Assembly (NCBI RefSeq): GCF_006440735.1
Contig: NZ_VFUA01000002.1
Span: 1-64,000, forward strand
Direction of reading: 5' to 3'
Length of the DNA stretch: 64,000 nucleotides
Source: Mesorhizobium sp. B2-7-1
Lineage (GTDB): Bacteria > Pseudomonadota > Alphaproteobacteria > Rhizobiales > Rhizobiaceae
Position numbers and translations under genes: made by a program. Under the pieces are notes generated by a model that saw nothing but the letters and a program-made list of their open reading frames with translations, did not search any database and was not told where the DNA came from. Shown piece after piece: positions 32,728-42,513 of the stretch. Each line of letters begins with the position of its first letter. Within the stretch, counting starts at the first letter, position 1.

Positions 32728-34536
32728 ATGGGCGGAACCGGCTTCCTTGCCGATGAAAACCGCAAACTCCGATACAGCGACCGGCCCCGGCCCGGCGAGG
32801 CAGGATGGTGTGGCTATGGCGGCGTCAAGACGGCGCTTGTCGCCGCTTCTGCCTGCCTCTGGCTTTCATCCGGCGCTTTCGCGCAGACCGCAAGCCAGAT
32901 CACTCCGCCCACCTTTCGGCCACCACCCGGGCCGGACACGGCAGGTGTCTCCATCCCTGAAAGCAAGGGACTGGAGGCACCCGCCGGCGCGGAGAAGCTG
33001 AAGGTCAGGCTTGCCGGAGTGCATATCGAGGGCGGCCTTGCCGACATGACCGAAACAACGCGCAAGGTCACCGCCGGACTTTCCGACCGCACGGTCACGG
33101 CAGCCGAGATCTTCGCCGCGGCGCGCCAGTTGGAAGCCGAATACGCGCGCGCCGGCTACGTGCTGGCGCGGGTGGTGCTGCCGGCGCAGAAACTGACCAA
33201 CGGCGCGACGTTGCGGCTGGTCGTCGTCGATGGCTTCCTTGAAAAGATCGACACCGGCAATCTGCCGGAACGGATAAGGGGTAGGGTCGAGGCGACGCTG
33301 GCGCCGTTGGTCGGTAAAAAGGGCATCAAGCTGTCCGCGATCGAACGCAAGCTGCTGCTGGCCGGCGACCCGCCGGGCGCCAGGCTGCGCTCGACACTGA
33401 AGGCAGGCTCGACCAAGGGCGCCAGCGTGCTTGTCATCGACGGCAAGTACCGGCCGATCGGCGGGCAACTCACCGTCGACAATTCGCTATCGCCTTCGTT
33501 GCAACGCTGGTCGACCGGCGTCGGCGTCGATTTCAATTCATTGCTCGGTCTCGGCGAACTCGTCTACCTGCGGGCCGGCGGATATCCCAATGGCGGCGAC
33601 CAGGGCCTGACCAGCGACGATCCGCGCAATCGCAACTACGCGGCCGGTATCGTCGTCCCGATCGGTTATGACGGGCTGACGCTCAATCTCGAAGCCAGCC
33701 GCACGCGCGCCAATCCGGACGCCGAGCCTGGTTCGTTGGGCTTCGGCAGCGAATTCGAGCGCTATTCCGCGCGGCTGCGCTATCCCTGGATCCGCAGCCG
33801 GGCGCTGACGGTAAGCAGCCAGTTGTCCTTCGACGCGCAGAACGACCATCTCGACGCCGTCACGCCGATCTCGTTGCCCATCGCCGAGGACAGGCTGCGC
33901 ATCATCCGGTTCGGCACCGACGCCACCTGGTTCACGCCGCTCGGCGGCGTCTTCGTCGGCAACATCACGGCTTCATTCGGCATAGACGGCCTCGGCGCGC
34001 GTATGGCCGCCGACGCCACGCCGCTCCTGCCGCTGTCGCGCCAGGGCGCGGATGCCGAATTCCAGAAGCTGGAGGTCTCGGCGAGCTACAGCCAGCAACT
34101 GGCGGACCATCTCGGCGTCGATCTGTTCGCCCGGGCGCAAACCTCGTTCGGCAAGCCGCTGCTGCAGTCCGAGCAGATCGGCCTTGCCGGCGCGACCGGA
34201 CTGTCGAGCTTCGATGCCGGCGCACTGCAAGGCGATTCCGGCTATGTGGTTCGCGGTGAATTGTCCTCGCCCTGGTACATGCCCTTCACCGGCGGCGTGG
34301 TCCAGCTTTCGCCTTACGTCTTCGGCGCCGTCGGCGAAGTCCGGCTGGAAATGCCGACGGCGCTCGAGAGCGCCAGCACCGTCGGCGCCTCCTACGGGCT
34401 TGGCGTCAAGCTCGGCACGGCCTTCGCCAGCGATCCCACCAACACGAGCCTGACCCTCGAATGGGGCCGTCAGCACCGTGACGACCATCAGCCTATCAGC
34501 GATCGCTTCTCGCTGAGCGGCGCCATCCAGTTCTAG
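32728..34536 (+). CDS. TpsB-family outer-membrane transporter (FhaC/HMW1B-like)
   Basis: A 602-residue two-partner secretion transporter. A hydrophobic signal segment (VKTALVAASACLWLSSGAFAQ, residues about 34-54) follows an unusually long polar N-terminus. Residues about 95-250 form two POTRA-like domains (ARQLEAEYARAGYVLARVVLP), and residues 260-602 form a 16-strand-type beta-barrel ending in the aromatic FSLSGAIQF, typical of outer-membrane insertion. ATG 32728 is provisional; 32653 is also in frame. It lies nine bases before the TpsA gene and would secrete it. Confidence 0.87.
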   Translation: MGGTGFLADENRKLRYSDRPRPGEAGWCGYGGVKTALVAASACLWLSSGAFAQTASQITPPTFRPPPGPDTAGVSIPESKGLEAPAGAEKLKVRLAGVHIEGGLADMTETTRKVTAGLSDRTVTAAEIFAAARQLEAEYARAGYVLARVVLPAQKLTNGATLRLVVVDGFLEKIDTGNLPERIRGRVEATLAPLVGKKGIKLSAIERKLLLAGDPPGARLRSTLKAGSTKGASVLVIDGKYRPIGGQLTVDNSLSPSLQRWSTGVGVDFNSLLGLGELVYLRAGGYPNGGDQGLTSDDPRNRNYAAGIVVPIGYDGLTLNLEASRTRANPDAEPGSLGFGSEFERYSARLRYPWIRSRALTVSSQLSFDAQNDHLDAVTPISLPIAEDRLRIIRFGTDATWFTPLGGVFVGNITASFGIDGLGARMAADATPLLPLSRQGADAEFQKLEVSASYSQQLADHLGVDLFARAQTSFGKPLLQSEQIGLAGATGLSSFDAGALQGDSGYVVRGELSSPWYMPFTGGVVQLSPYVFGAVGEVRLEMPTALESASTVGASYGLGVKLGTAFASDPTNTSLTLEWGRQHRDDHQPISDRFSLSGAIQF

Positions 34537-34544
34537 GGCCGGCC

Positions 34545-37500
34545 ATGCGCGACACATTTCCCCTTTTTCGCACCGTGAACCTGCCGCTTACGGCGTTGCT
34601 TCTTGGCTCGACCGCGCTTGTCGGCTTCACCTCGGCCCGGGCGCAGGAACTGCCGACGGGCGGCAGCGTCGTGTCGGGCGGCGTGACCATCTCCAAGCCG
34701 TCTTCGTCGCAGCTGGCGATCAAGCAGTCGACCAACTCGGCCATCGTCAACTGGCAGAGCTTTTCCATCGGCGCCGGCGCACGCGTCGACATCGACCAGC
34801 CGAATTCATCGTCGGTGATGCTCAACCGCGTCACCGGCAACACCAGGTCGACCATTGCCGGCCAGCTCAACGCCAATGGACAGGTGTTCCTGGTCAATCC
34901 CAACGGCATCGCCATCTCCAAGACCGGCAAGGTGAGCGCGGCCGGCTTCGTCGGCTCCTCGCTCGACATCGACGACGAGGACTTCAAGGCCGGCAAGCTC
35001 AGGTTCAAGGGCAAGGGCGCTTCTGCCGCGGTGACGAACGAGGGGTCCGTCTCGATCGGTTCAGGCGGCTATGCGGCCCTGATCGGCGGCAGCGTCGACA
35101 ATTCCGGCACCATCAGCGTGCCGCTCGGCAAGGTCGGGCTGGGCTCAGGCGAGGAGGCGACGCTCGATCTTTCAGGCGACGGGTTCCTGCAGGTCGCGGT
35201 GCCGACCAGGGCGGATGGCTCGAGCGCGCTGGTCTCCAATTCGGGCGTGATCAGCGCCGATGGCAGCCGGGTCGAGATCAAGGCGGCGGCAGCCAAGGAA
35301 GCGGCGCGGCAGGCCGTCAATATGTCGGGCCTCGTCGAGGCGCGCACCGTGTCGGGCCAGTCCGGCGAGATCGTGCTTGGCGGCGCCGACGGCTCGGTCG
35401 AAGTATCGGGCAAGCTCGACGTTTCGGCCAAGGCCAGCGGCCAGGGCGGCAAGGTGACCGTCACCGGGCGGAAGCTGAAGCTCAAGGGCGCTGTTGTCGA
35501 CGCCTCGGGCAAGGATGGCGGCGGCACGGTCAAGATTGGCGGCGACAAACAAGGCTCGGGCCCGCTGCAACGGGCCGAGACGACCGAGATCGACAAGGAC
35601 ACGGTGATCAGCGCCGACGCGACCGGCAATGGCGACGGCGGCACGGTGATCGTCTGGTCGGACGAACAGACGGCATTTGCCGGCAAGATCTCGGCGCGTG
35701 GCGGCGATGTCAGCGGCAATGGCGGCTTCGTCGAAGTTTCGGGCAAGCAGCGCCTCGACTTCACCGGCTCGGCTGATCTGCGCGCCCGCTTCGGCTACAC
35801 GGGCGATCTGCTGCTCGACCCCTACAACGTCACCATCTCCAACGTCGCCGGCAACACCGGCGGCAGCATGAGCGCCAACGCCAACGACAGCGTCATCAAC
35901 GTCACGACGCTGCAGAACCTGCTCGCGACAGCCAACGTCACCATCTCGACGGGCAGCGGCGGCTCTCAGGCGGGCGACATCATCGTTGCCGCGCCGATCA
36001 CGTGGAGCACCAACACGCTGACGCTCGACGCCTATCACTCGATCGTCTTCAACGCCGACGCCACGCTAGGCGGCGTCGGCGGGCTTTCGCTTGTCACCAA
36101 TCATGGCGGCTCCGGCGGAACGATCTCCTATGCGCTAGGCGCCTCGGCCACTTTCACCGGCGCGCCGGGAGCGCAGGCGCTGTCGATCAACGGCCAAAGC
36201 TACACGCTGATCTACGACGTCAACGGCCTGCAGGCGATCAACAGCGGGCTGACGGGGCGCTACGCCCTGGCAAGGAACATCGATGCCAGCGCTACCTCAA
36301 GCTGGAACGCCGGTCTCGGCTTCATATCCCTCGGCACCGATGTCAACAGCACTGTCCAGAATGGCGGCAACGGTTTCACGGGCACCTTCGATGGCCTTGG
36401 CCATGCCATCGACAAATTGTCCGTATTGCAACCCTCGGCTCAATATGTCGGTCTGTTCGGCTATGTCGGCGCGGGTGGCCTGGTCCAGAATGTCGGCGTC
36501 ACCGATGCAACCATCCGCGGCAACAAGACACTTGGCGCAATCGCCGGCCTGAATGCCGGCACGGTCACACAGGTCTATTCGACCGGCCAGTTGTTCACGA
36601 CGGGTTATGGGTCGGTCTCCGGCGGTCTGATCGGTGAAAACGACGGCGCGCTGTCCGACAGCTTCTCCACGGTTATCGTCAGTGCCCGTGACACCAACAC
36701 CGCCGGCGGTGCCGTGGGCACCAATGGTTACTCGGGAACCATCGATCGCGTCTACGCCTCGGGCGCCGTCGACATCGGCAGCGGCGGCGCGGCGGCCGGC
36801 GGTCTCATCGGATCGAATTCGGCCATAGGCGCGGTCGGCGGCCGGGTCACGGACAGCTATGCGACCGGCGCGGTGAGCGGCGGGGCCTATATCGGAGGGT
36901 TTATCGGCGCCAACTACTTCCAAAGCGTGGTCAGCGGCGCCTACGACACGACGACGTCGGGCGGCAAGCCTGCGATCGGCTACGGCACGGCCAGCGGAGC
37001 GGACATCACTATAGTCGGCCTCTCCACCTCCAGCTTTCAGAATGGCGGCGCCAGCGGATTGAGCGCCAGTTACGGCGGCGGCGTGGGCGGCCTCTATCCC
37101 TATCTCAAAAGTTTCTACCCCAATGGCGTGCAGGCGATCTCCGGCATTGCCTACAAGGATGCCGGCGCGACCGTGCTAAGTTCCGGTGTCCGCCAGCCTG
37201 CCTATGTTCCCGATGCCGGGCTGGTGTCGGTTGTGTCGGGCGGCGTCAACCTCGGCACGGTCTCGACCGGCGTCAACGGCTACTACTATCTCGCCCTTCC
37301 GACCGGTACGGTCTCGAACTCGGTTGTCGCCTACACCGTTGCCAACCCAAGCTCGGGTGCAAAGAACGGTGCAACTTTCCGTACGGGCCTCTCCGGCGGC
37401 AATATCTCGAACCTCAACGTCTATGGCGACTGGCGCGTCGATGAAGCGGACGGTTCGATCGCTTCCCTCTCGGCGCTGAATAGCGCCTACGCTTCGGCGG

Positions 37501-39776
37501 TCGGCTCGACCTCCGTCGGCAGCCTCTCCTTCGCCAATCGCCAGATCGAGACGGCGGCGACGACGTTCGCTCTCGACCAGGCGCTGTCGGTGGGCAGCGG
37601 CACGCTGGCGCTGTCGTCCAGTGGCACGGTCACGCAGACCGGCGGCCTGACCGCGGCGTCGCTCTGGCTTGGCGGCACGGGGAGCTTCAGCCTTACCAAT
37701 GCGGGCAACCAGGTCGGAGCGGTTGGCGGCAATGCCGGCTCCGTCGATCTGCAGGATGGCACCAGCTTGACCGTCGCCCGGGTCACGAACGCTCGTGGGG
37801 TCGCCGCGAACGGCGTGAGCACCAGCGGTTCCGCAAAGCTTCGGACAACAGGCGATCTCACCATCGCGGCGAATGCAACGGTCAGTGGCGCGGACCCGGT
37901 GCTGTCGGGGGCGCACTTCATCAACAACCGCGGCAGCGACGCCGTCACCGCGACCAGCGGACGCTGGCTGGCCTATGCCGCAGGTCCGGACGGCAACACA
38001 TTCGGCAACCTCGACAGCGACAACACCGCGATCTGGAACACCGCAGCCGGAGGCGCGGTGGGCGCATCAGGCAACCGTTATGTCTTCGCCTATGAGCCGA
38101 CGCTGACTTTCACCTCCGACAATGCATCGAAGGTCTATGGCGACGCCATGCCGGCACTGAGCTATTCGGTGTCGGGCTATCAGGCGGGGGTGGCCAACGC
38201 CTATCTTGGTGACAGCGCTTTGACAGCCTACAGCGGCACGCCGACGCTCTCGGCCCCCAATACGCTTGCCCTCCAGCAACTCGGCGCCGGGACCTATATG
38301 ATAACCATCGACGCCGGCGACGTCGCCGCGCAGAACGGCTACGCGCTTGCCTTCAACAGCACGGGCCGGCTTTCCGTCGCAAAGCGAGCCGTGGCGGTCA
38401 CGGCGACGCCGGGGCAGAGCAAGACCTATGGCGATGCCGATCCTTCGTCTTATGGCTACACGTATAGCGATCTCGGCACCGGCGCGTCGTTGGTCGGCAC
38501 GCTCAGCCGGGATGCCGGCGAAAATGCCGGCAGCTACGCCATTGGCCAGGGCATGCTGACCAGTGCGAACAATGCGAACTACGACATCAGCTATGTCGGC
38601 GCCGATTTCACCATCGACAAGCGCGCGGTAACGGTCACCGTCGATCAGGGCCAGAGCAAGATCTACGGCAATGCCGATCCGTCGCTCTACACCTATTCCG
38701 TCTCCAATCTCGACGGCGGCGTGACGCTGACCGGCAGCCTCGATCGCGTGGCCGGCGAGAACGCCGGCACCCACGCCATCGGCGAGGGCACGCTGGACGT
38801 GTCCAATTCCAACTACGATATCGCTTTCGTCGGTGCGGACTTCACCATCGCCAAGCGCGCGATCACGGTGACGGCCGACGCCAAGGGCCGTGCCTATGGC
38901 GACGTCAATCCGGCGCTGACCTATCAGGTTACTTCGGGCAACCTGGTTGGCAGCGATAGCCTGATCGGCTCCCTGGCGACGTCGGCAACGACGGCGTCTG
39001 GCGTCGGCACTTACGGCATCACGCAAGGGACGCTCGACAACGGCAATTATGCGATCAGCTATATCGGGGCCGACCTGACCGTCGGCAAACGCTCCGTGAC
39101 GGTGACCGCGACGGCAGGCCAGGGCAAGACCTATGGCAATGCCGATCCGTCATCCTACAGCTATGCCTACAGCGACCTCGGCGGCGGTGCTGCGCTGGTC
39201 GGCGCTCTCGACCGCGCGGCGGGCGAAAATGCCGGTGGCTACGCCATCGGCCGGGGCACGCTGACCGATGCCGCGAATTCCAACTACGACATCACCTTCG
39301 TCGGCGCTGATTTCACCATCGCCAAGCGCGCGATCACCGTCACGGCGGACGCGCAAGGCCGTCGGCTGGGCATGCCCAATCCGCCGCTCACCTATACGAT
39401 CGGCGGACTTGGTTTGGTCGACAATGACAGCCTGACCGGCGCGCTCGCCACCGACGCCACGACGGCAAGTGCGCCTGGAAGCTACGCCATCGAACAGGGA
39501 AGCCTCAGCGCCTCCGCCAATTATGAGCTGACTTATGTCGGCGCCAACCTGGTAGTGCAGCCGTCCAATGTGTTGCCGACGATCGACGCCGCCAGCACTG
39601 TTGCCTTCAATGCCGGCGCCCATGGCAGCGGACAGCCGGCCCCAGTCTTCTTCACCGGCCTGCCGGCGCAAGGTGACACCCAGACGCTGGTCGTGGACCC
39701 ACGCTTTGACAGCGCCGCTTTCTGCCAGCGCATGGCGGAGGCTGCGTCGGTCTGCGCTTCGGCGCTGGTCCAGTAG
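34545..39776 (+). CDS. TpsA filamentous-haemagglutinin-type exoprotein with MBG repeats
   Basis: A 1743-residue secreted protein. Signal peptide: residues 1-36. The TPS domain (about 37-270) contains the landmark NGQVFLVNPNGI and the NxxG turns. Then comes a right-handed beta-helix shaft, GLUG-like repeats at about 620-830 (YVGLFGYVG, SGGLIGENDG, AAGGLIGSNS), and six MBG-type repeats at about 1185-1672, each near 78 residues. The C-terminus holds only two cysteines, 1727 and 1737, in a short tail. The family is exported by TpsB partners, serving as adhesins or toxins; no toxin domain is recognised, so an adhesin is favoured. Confidence 0.88.
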   Translation: MRDTFPLFRTVNLPLTALLLGSTALVGFTSARAQELPTGGSVVSGGVTISKPSSSQLAIKQSTNSAIVNWQSFSIGAGARVDIDQPNSSSVMLNRVTGNTRSTIAGQLNANGQVFLVNPNGIAISKTGKVSAAGFVGSSLDIDDEDFKAGKLRFKGKGASAAVTNEGSVSIGSGGYAALIGGSVDNSGTISVPLGKVGLGSGEEATLDLSGDGFLQVAVPTRADGSSALVSNSGVISADGSRVEIKAAAAKEAARQAVNMSGLVEARTVSGQSGEIVLGGADGSVEVSGKLDVSAKASGQGGKVTVTGRKLKLKGAVVDASGKDGGGTVKIGGDKQGSGPLQRAETTEIDKDTVISADATGNGDGGTVIVWSDEQTAFAGKISARGGDVSGNGGFVEVSGKQRLDFTGSADLRARFGYTGDLLLDPYNVTISNVAGNTGGSMSANANDSVINVTTLQNLLATANVTISTGSGGSQAGDIIVAAPITWSTNTLTLDAYHSIVFNADATLGGVGGLSLVTNHGGSGGTISYALGASATFTGAPGAQALSINGQSYTLIYDVNGLQAINSGLTGRYALARNIDASATSSWNAGLGFISLGTDVNSTVQNGGNGFTGTFDGLGHAIDKLSVLQPSAQYVGLFGYVGAGGLVQNVGVTDATIRGNKTLGAIAGLNAGTVTQVYSTGQLFTTGYGSVSGGLIGENDGALSDSFSTVIVSARDTNTAGGAVGTNGYSGTIDRVYASGAVDIGSGGAAAGGLIGSNSAIGAVGGRVTDSYATGAVSGGAYIGGFIGANYFQSVVSGAYDTTTSGGKPAIGYGTASGADITIVGLSTSSFQNGGASGLSASYGGGVGGLYPYLKSFYPNGVQAISGIAYKDAGATVLSSGVRQPAYVPDAGLVSVVSGGVNLGTVSTGVNGYYYLALPTGTVSNSVVAYTVANPSSGAKNGATFRTGLSGGNISNLNVYGDWRVDEADGSIASLSALNSAYASAVGSTSVGSLSFANRQIETAATTFALDQALSVGSGTLALSSSGTVTQTGGLTAASLWLGGTGSFSLTNAGNQVGAVGGNAGSVDLQDGTSLTVARVTNARGVAANGVSTSGSAKLRTTGDLTIAANATVSGADPVLSGAHFINNRGSDAVTATSGRWLAYAAGPDGNTFGNLDSDNTAIWNTAAGGAVGASGNRYVFAYEPTLTFTSDNASKVYGDAMPALSYSVSGYQAGVANAYLGDSALTAYSGTPTLSAPNTLALQQLGAGTYMITIDAGDVAAQNGYALAFNSTGRLSVAKRAVAVTATPGQSKTYGDADPSSYGYTYSDLGTGASLVGTLSRDAGENAGSYAIGQGMLTSANNANYDISYVGADFTIDKRAVTVTVDQGQSKIYGNADPSLYTYSVSNLDGGVTLTGSLDRVAGENAGTHAIGEGTLDVSNSNYDIAFVGADFTIAKRAITVTADAKGRAYGDVNPALTYQVTSGNLVGSDSLIGSLATSATTASGVGTYGITQGTLDNGNYAISYIGADLTVGKRSVTVTATAGQGKTYGNADPSSYSYAYSDLGGGAALVGALDRAAGENAGGYAIGRGTLTDAANSNYDITFVGADFTIAKRAITVTADAQGRRLGMPNPPLTYTIGGLGLVDNDSLTGALATDATTASAPGSYAIEQGSLSASANYELTYVGANLVVQPSNVLPTIDAASTVAFNAGAHGSGQPAPVFFTGLPAQGDTQTLVVDPRFDSAAFCQRMAEAASVCASALVQ
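38094..39560 (+). repeat. Tandem MBG-type coding repeats in TpsA
   Basis: Repeat junctions marked by KRA(V/I)xVT occur at about 38382, 38619, 38853, 39087 and 39324, giving 234- or 237-base units. The first repeat is longer (about 96 residues). DNA identity is high: CCATCGCCAAGCGCGCGATC occurs in two of the units. Such repeats can change number by recombination. Confidence 0.8.
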
Positions 39777-39883
39777 AGAGCGGGGGTGGATATGCGGCTC
39801 CAGCCCTTTGCAGGCCGCGGATGGCGGCCTATCGTGGCCGCTGATGGCCGACCATGGCGCGGCCTTTGCCACAGAGTGAAACG

Positions 39884-40717
39884 ATGCCGAGAACAATCCG
39901 GACCCTGACCGCCAGCGAAGTGGAAACGCTTGTCGGCTGGGCGGCGGGGGAAGGCTGGAATCCGGGCATCGGCGATGCCGCGGCGCTACGGGCGGCCGAT
40001 CCGGAGGGGTTCATCGGTGCCTTTGTCGGCGGCGAGATGGTGGCCGGCATTTCGGCCGTCGCATACGGCCCGGCTTTCGGCTTCATCGGCCTCTATATCT
40101 GCCGGTCCGACCGGCGTGGCGAAGGGCACGGCAAGGCGGTTTGGGAGGCCGGCATGGCCCGCCTCGGCAACCGCATCATTGGTCTCGACGGGGTGGCCGA
40201 GCAGCGAGCCAACTACCAGCGCATGGGCTTCGTGGCTGCCTACGAGACCGTCCGCCACAGCGGCCGCCCCGCCGGCTTGCCTGACGGCGGCGACATGCGG
40301 CCGGTGACGGCCGCCGACATGGCCGGACTGTTCGCCTATGACCGCCGATGCTTCCCGGCGGCGCGGGAAACCTTCCTTGGCGATTGGCTGCAGCAGCCGC
40401 GGATTGCGCGGCGCTCAGCCGGATCGGACGGCATCGCCGGCTACGGCGTGGCGCGCCGGTGCCGGGAGGGTTGCAAGGTCGGGCCGCTGTTCGCCGACGG
40501 GACGGTACTCGCCCTGGCAATGCTGGCGGACCTCTCTAACGCAACCGCCGGCGAGGCTTTGCATATCGACGTGCCGGCCGGCCAGGTTCAATTCACCGCC
40601 CTGCTGCAGGCCGCCGGCATGGTTCCGGGCTTCTCCACGACGCGCATGTACAAGGGCGGCAAGCCCGGCAACGCCCCCTCGACGGTTTTCGGCATCACGA
40701 CGCTCGAACTGGGATGA
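39884..40717 (+). CDS. GNAT-family N-acetyltransferase, tandem GNAT-like domains
   Basis: A 277-residue protein. The N-terminal GNAT domain shows the acetyl-CoA loop in RSDRRGEGHGKAVWEAG (residues about 74-90); the C-terminal half (YDRRCFPAARETFL to the end) matches the YitH/HolE-like second domain found in related acetyltransferases. Substrate unknown. ATG 39884 is preferred over 39854 because the family alignment begins there; the ribosome site is weak (GAGTGAA). It stands alone behind the TpsA gene. Confidence 0.8.
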   Translation: MPRTIRTLTASEVETLVGWAAGEGWNPGIGDAAALRAADPEGFIGAFVGGEMVAGISAVAYGPAFGFIGLYICRSDRRGEGHGKAVWEAGMARLGNRIIGLDGVAEQRANYQRMGFVAAYETVRHSGRPAGLPDGGDMRPVTAADMAGLFAYDRRCFPAARETFLGDWLQQPRIARRSAGSDGIAGYGVARRCREGCKVGPLFADGTVLALAMLADLSNATAGEALHIDVPAGQVQFTALLQAAGMVPGFSTTRMYKGGKPGNAPSTVFGITTLELG

Positions 40718-40829
40718 TCGCGGGCGGCACGGCATGCTGAGATCATTGTTTTGCCTGGCTGGTCCATGCGACATGGCCCAATGACGTGGTTGCCTTTGCC
40801 GGGCGATGCGTTTCGCGGAGGTTTATCGA

Positions 40830-41600
40830 ATGGCTGGCAGGACTGTCCTGATCGCCGGCGGCGCCGGGGGAATGGGTCTGGCGACCGGACTGCGTTTCGC
40901 CGCTGACGGCGAGCGGATCGCGCTCGCCGATCTTCCCGGCCCCAAGCTCGACGCCGCCTTGGCGCGGATTGCCGCGACCGGGGCGGACGCGATCGGCTTG
41001 CCGCTCGATATCCGCTCCGCCGCCGCCTGCCGCGACGTGGTGGGCAAGGCCAGGGACTGGGGCGGCGCGATCGACATCCTCGTCAATGCCGCCGGCGTCT
41101 GGCTGGAGGGGCCGGCAAACCAGGTCGAGGAAGAGCAGTGGGACCTGGTGCTGGACGTCAATCTTAAGGGTGCCTTCTTCCTCATCTCGGCGGCCATCCA
41201 GCATCTGGCGGCGGCGCAAGGCGTGATCGTCAACATTGCCTCCGACGCCGGCATCGTCGGCAACAATGGGGCTTCCGTCTATTGCGCCTCGAAGGGCGGG
41301 CTGGTGCTCTTGACCAAGGCACTTGCCCTGGAGCTCGCGCCGCAAGGCATCAGGGTCAACGCCGTCTGCCCCGGCGACACGGCAACGCCGATGATCGAAT
41401 ATCAGGCCAAAACTTATGGTGGAGATGATCCCGACGGCTACAAGCGCCGGCTTCTCGGGCACTATCCGCAAGGGGACAAAGCAAGGTTCATCCAGGTGGA
41501 GGAGATTGCTTCCTTCATCCACTATCTTTGCCAGCCGGGCGCTGCGCCGATCACCGGGGCCGCGCTTTCGATCGATTTCGGCGTCAGTGCCGGTTATTGA
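40830..41600 (+). CDS. Short-chain dehydrogenase/reductase
   Basis: A 256-residue SDR. It has the nucleotide motif GGAGGMG at residues 10-16, NNAG-equivalent NAAG, and the catalytic YCASK with Ser upstream in NIASD. ATG 40830 has GGAGG eight bases upstream. It is followed 76 bases on by a second SDR gene; both may be part of one pathway, but the substrate cannot be deduced. Confidence 0.88.
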   Translation: MAGRTVLIAGGAGGMGLATGLRFAADGERIALADLPGPKLDAALARIAATGADAIGLPLDIRSAAACRDVVGKARDWGGAIDILVNAAGVWLEGPANQVEEEQWDLVLDVNLKGAFFLISAAIQHLAAAQGVIVNIASDAGIVGNNGASVYCASKGGLVLLTKALALELAPQGIRVNAVCPGDTATPMIEYQAKTYGGDDPDGYKRRLLGHYPQGDKARFIQVEEIASFIHYLCQPGAAPITGAALSIDFGVSAGY

Positions 41601-41676
41601 ACCCGGCGTGGGATCGGTTTCATCGCGGGTGTGATTGCCCGCGCCGGCATGCCAGCATTCTAACCGTGGAGAGGAA

Positions 41677-42438
41677 ATGATCGTGTTCCGCAAGTCTCGC
41701 AAAGCGCTGGTGACCGGCGTGGGCGCCGCCGACGGCATCGGCATGGCGACCGCGCGGGCGCTGGGCGAGGCCGGACTTTCGGTCGTCATCACCGCTTCCT
41801 CTGCCCGCGTCGAGCAACGCGCGGAGGAACTGCGAGGGGAGGGGCTCGAGATAAGCGCTTGCGTGGCCGACCTGACGCTCTCCGGCGATGTCGAGCGTTT
41901 ATGCTCAGAGGCCGGCGAGATCGATATCCTCGTCAACAATGCCGGGATGGGCACCGTTGCCCAGCCGGCATTGCAGCGGCGGTTTCTCGATCTCAGCGAA
42001 AGCGAATGGGACCGCGGCATCGATGTCAGCCTGAAGACTACCTTCTTGAGCACGCGCGGATTTCTGGCCGGTATGGTGCAACGCGGCCATGGCCGCGTCG
42101 TCAACATGGCCTCGGTGACCGGGCCTTACGTATCCAACGAAGGCGAAGCCGCCTATTCGGCGGCCAAGGCCGGCATGGTCGGGCTGACGCATGCGCTTGC
42201 CCTGGAGGTCGGCCGCAGCGGCGTAACGGTCAACGCCGTGGCGCCGGGCTGGGTAGCGACCGGAGCCTCGACGCCTGAGGAGCTCGTCGCCGCGCGGAAC
42301 ACTCCGCTCGGCCGCGCCGGCAGTCCCGTGGAAGTCGCGGCCGCCGTGCTGTTCCTGGCATCCGATGCAGCCAGCTATGTCAACGGTGCCGTCCTCGTCG
42401 TGGACGGCGGCAACATCCTGCAGGAACGCAAGGGATGA
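41677..42438 (+). CDS. Short-chain dehydrogenase/reductase (FabG-like)
   Basis: A 253-residue SDR with GVGAADGIG nucleotide motif, NNAGMG, catalytic YSAAKAG (residues about 158-164) and the FabG-like end (ASYVNGAVLVVDGG). ATG 41677 is preferred to a start at 41635 because GGAG lies six bases upstream. The preceding SDR gene is on the same strand. Beyond NAD(P)-dependent oxidoreduction of a carbonyl, the role is unknown. Confidence 0.88.
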   Translation: MIVFRKSRKALVTGVGAADGIGMATARALGEAGLSVVITASSARVEQRAEELRGEGLEISACVADLTLSGDVERLCSEAGEIDILVNNAGMGTVAQPALQRRFLDLSESEWDRGIDVSLKTTFLSTRGFLAGMVQRGHGRVVNMASVTGPYVSNEGEAAYSAAKAGMVGLTHALALEVGRSGVTVNAVAPGWVATGASTPEELVAARNTPLGRAGSPVEVAAAVLFLASDAASYVNGAVLVVDGGNILQERKG

Positions 42439-42513
42439 GCGCGGAGCCGCGCGAACAATGGTCAGGAGCTGTTCTGTCGCCTATATAGGCGTTTTCAGCC
42501 TGATCGTCGTTCC

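Noticed and set aside
38094..39560. Repeats resembling a CRISPR or satellite
   Set aside because: Units are 234-237 bases, in frame, and encode MBG-type domains; there are no spacers or cas genes.
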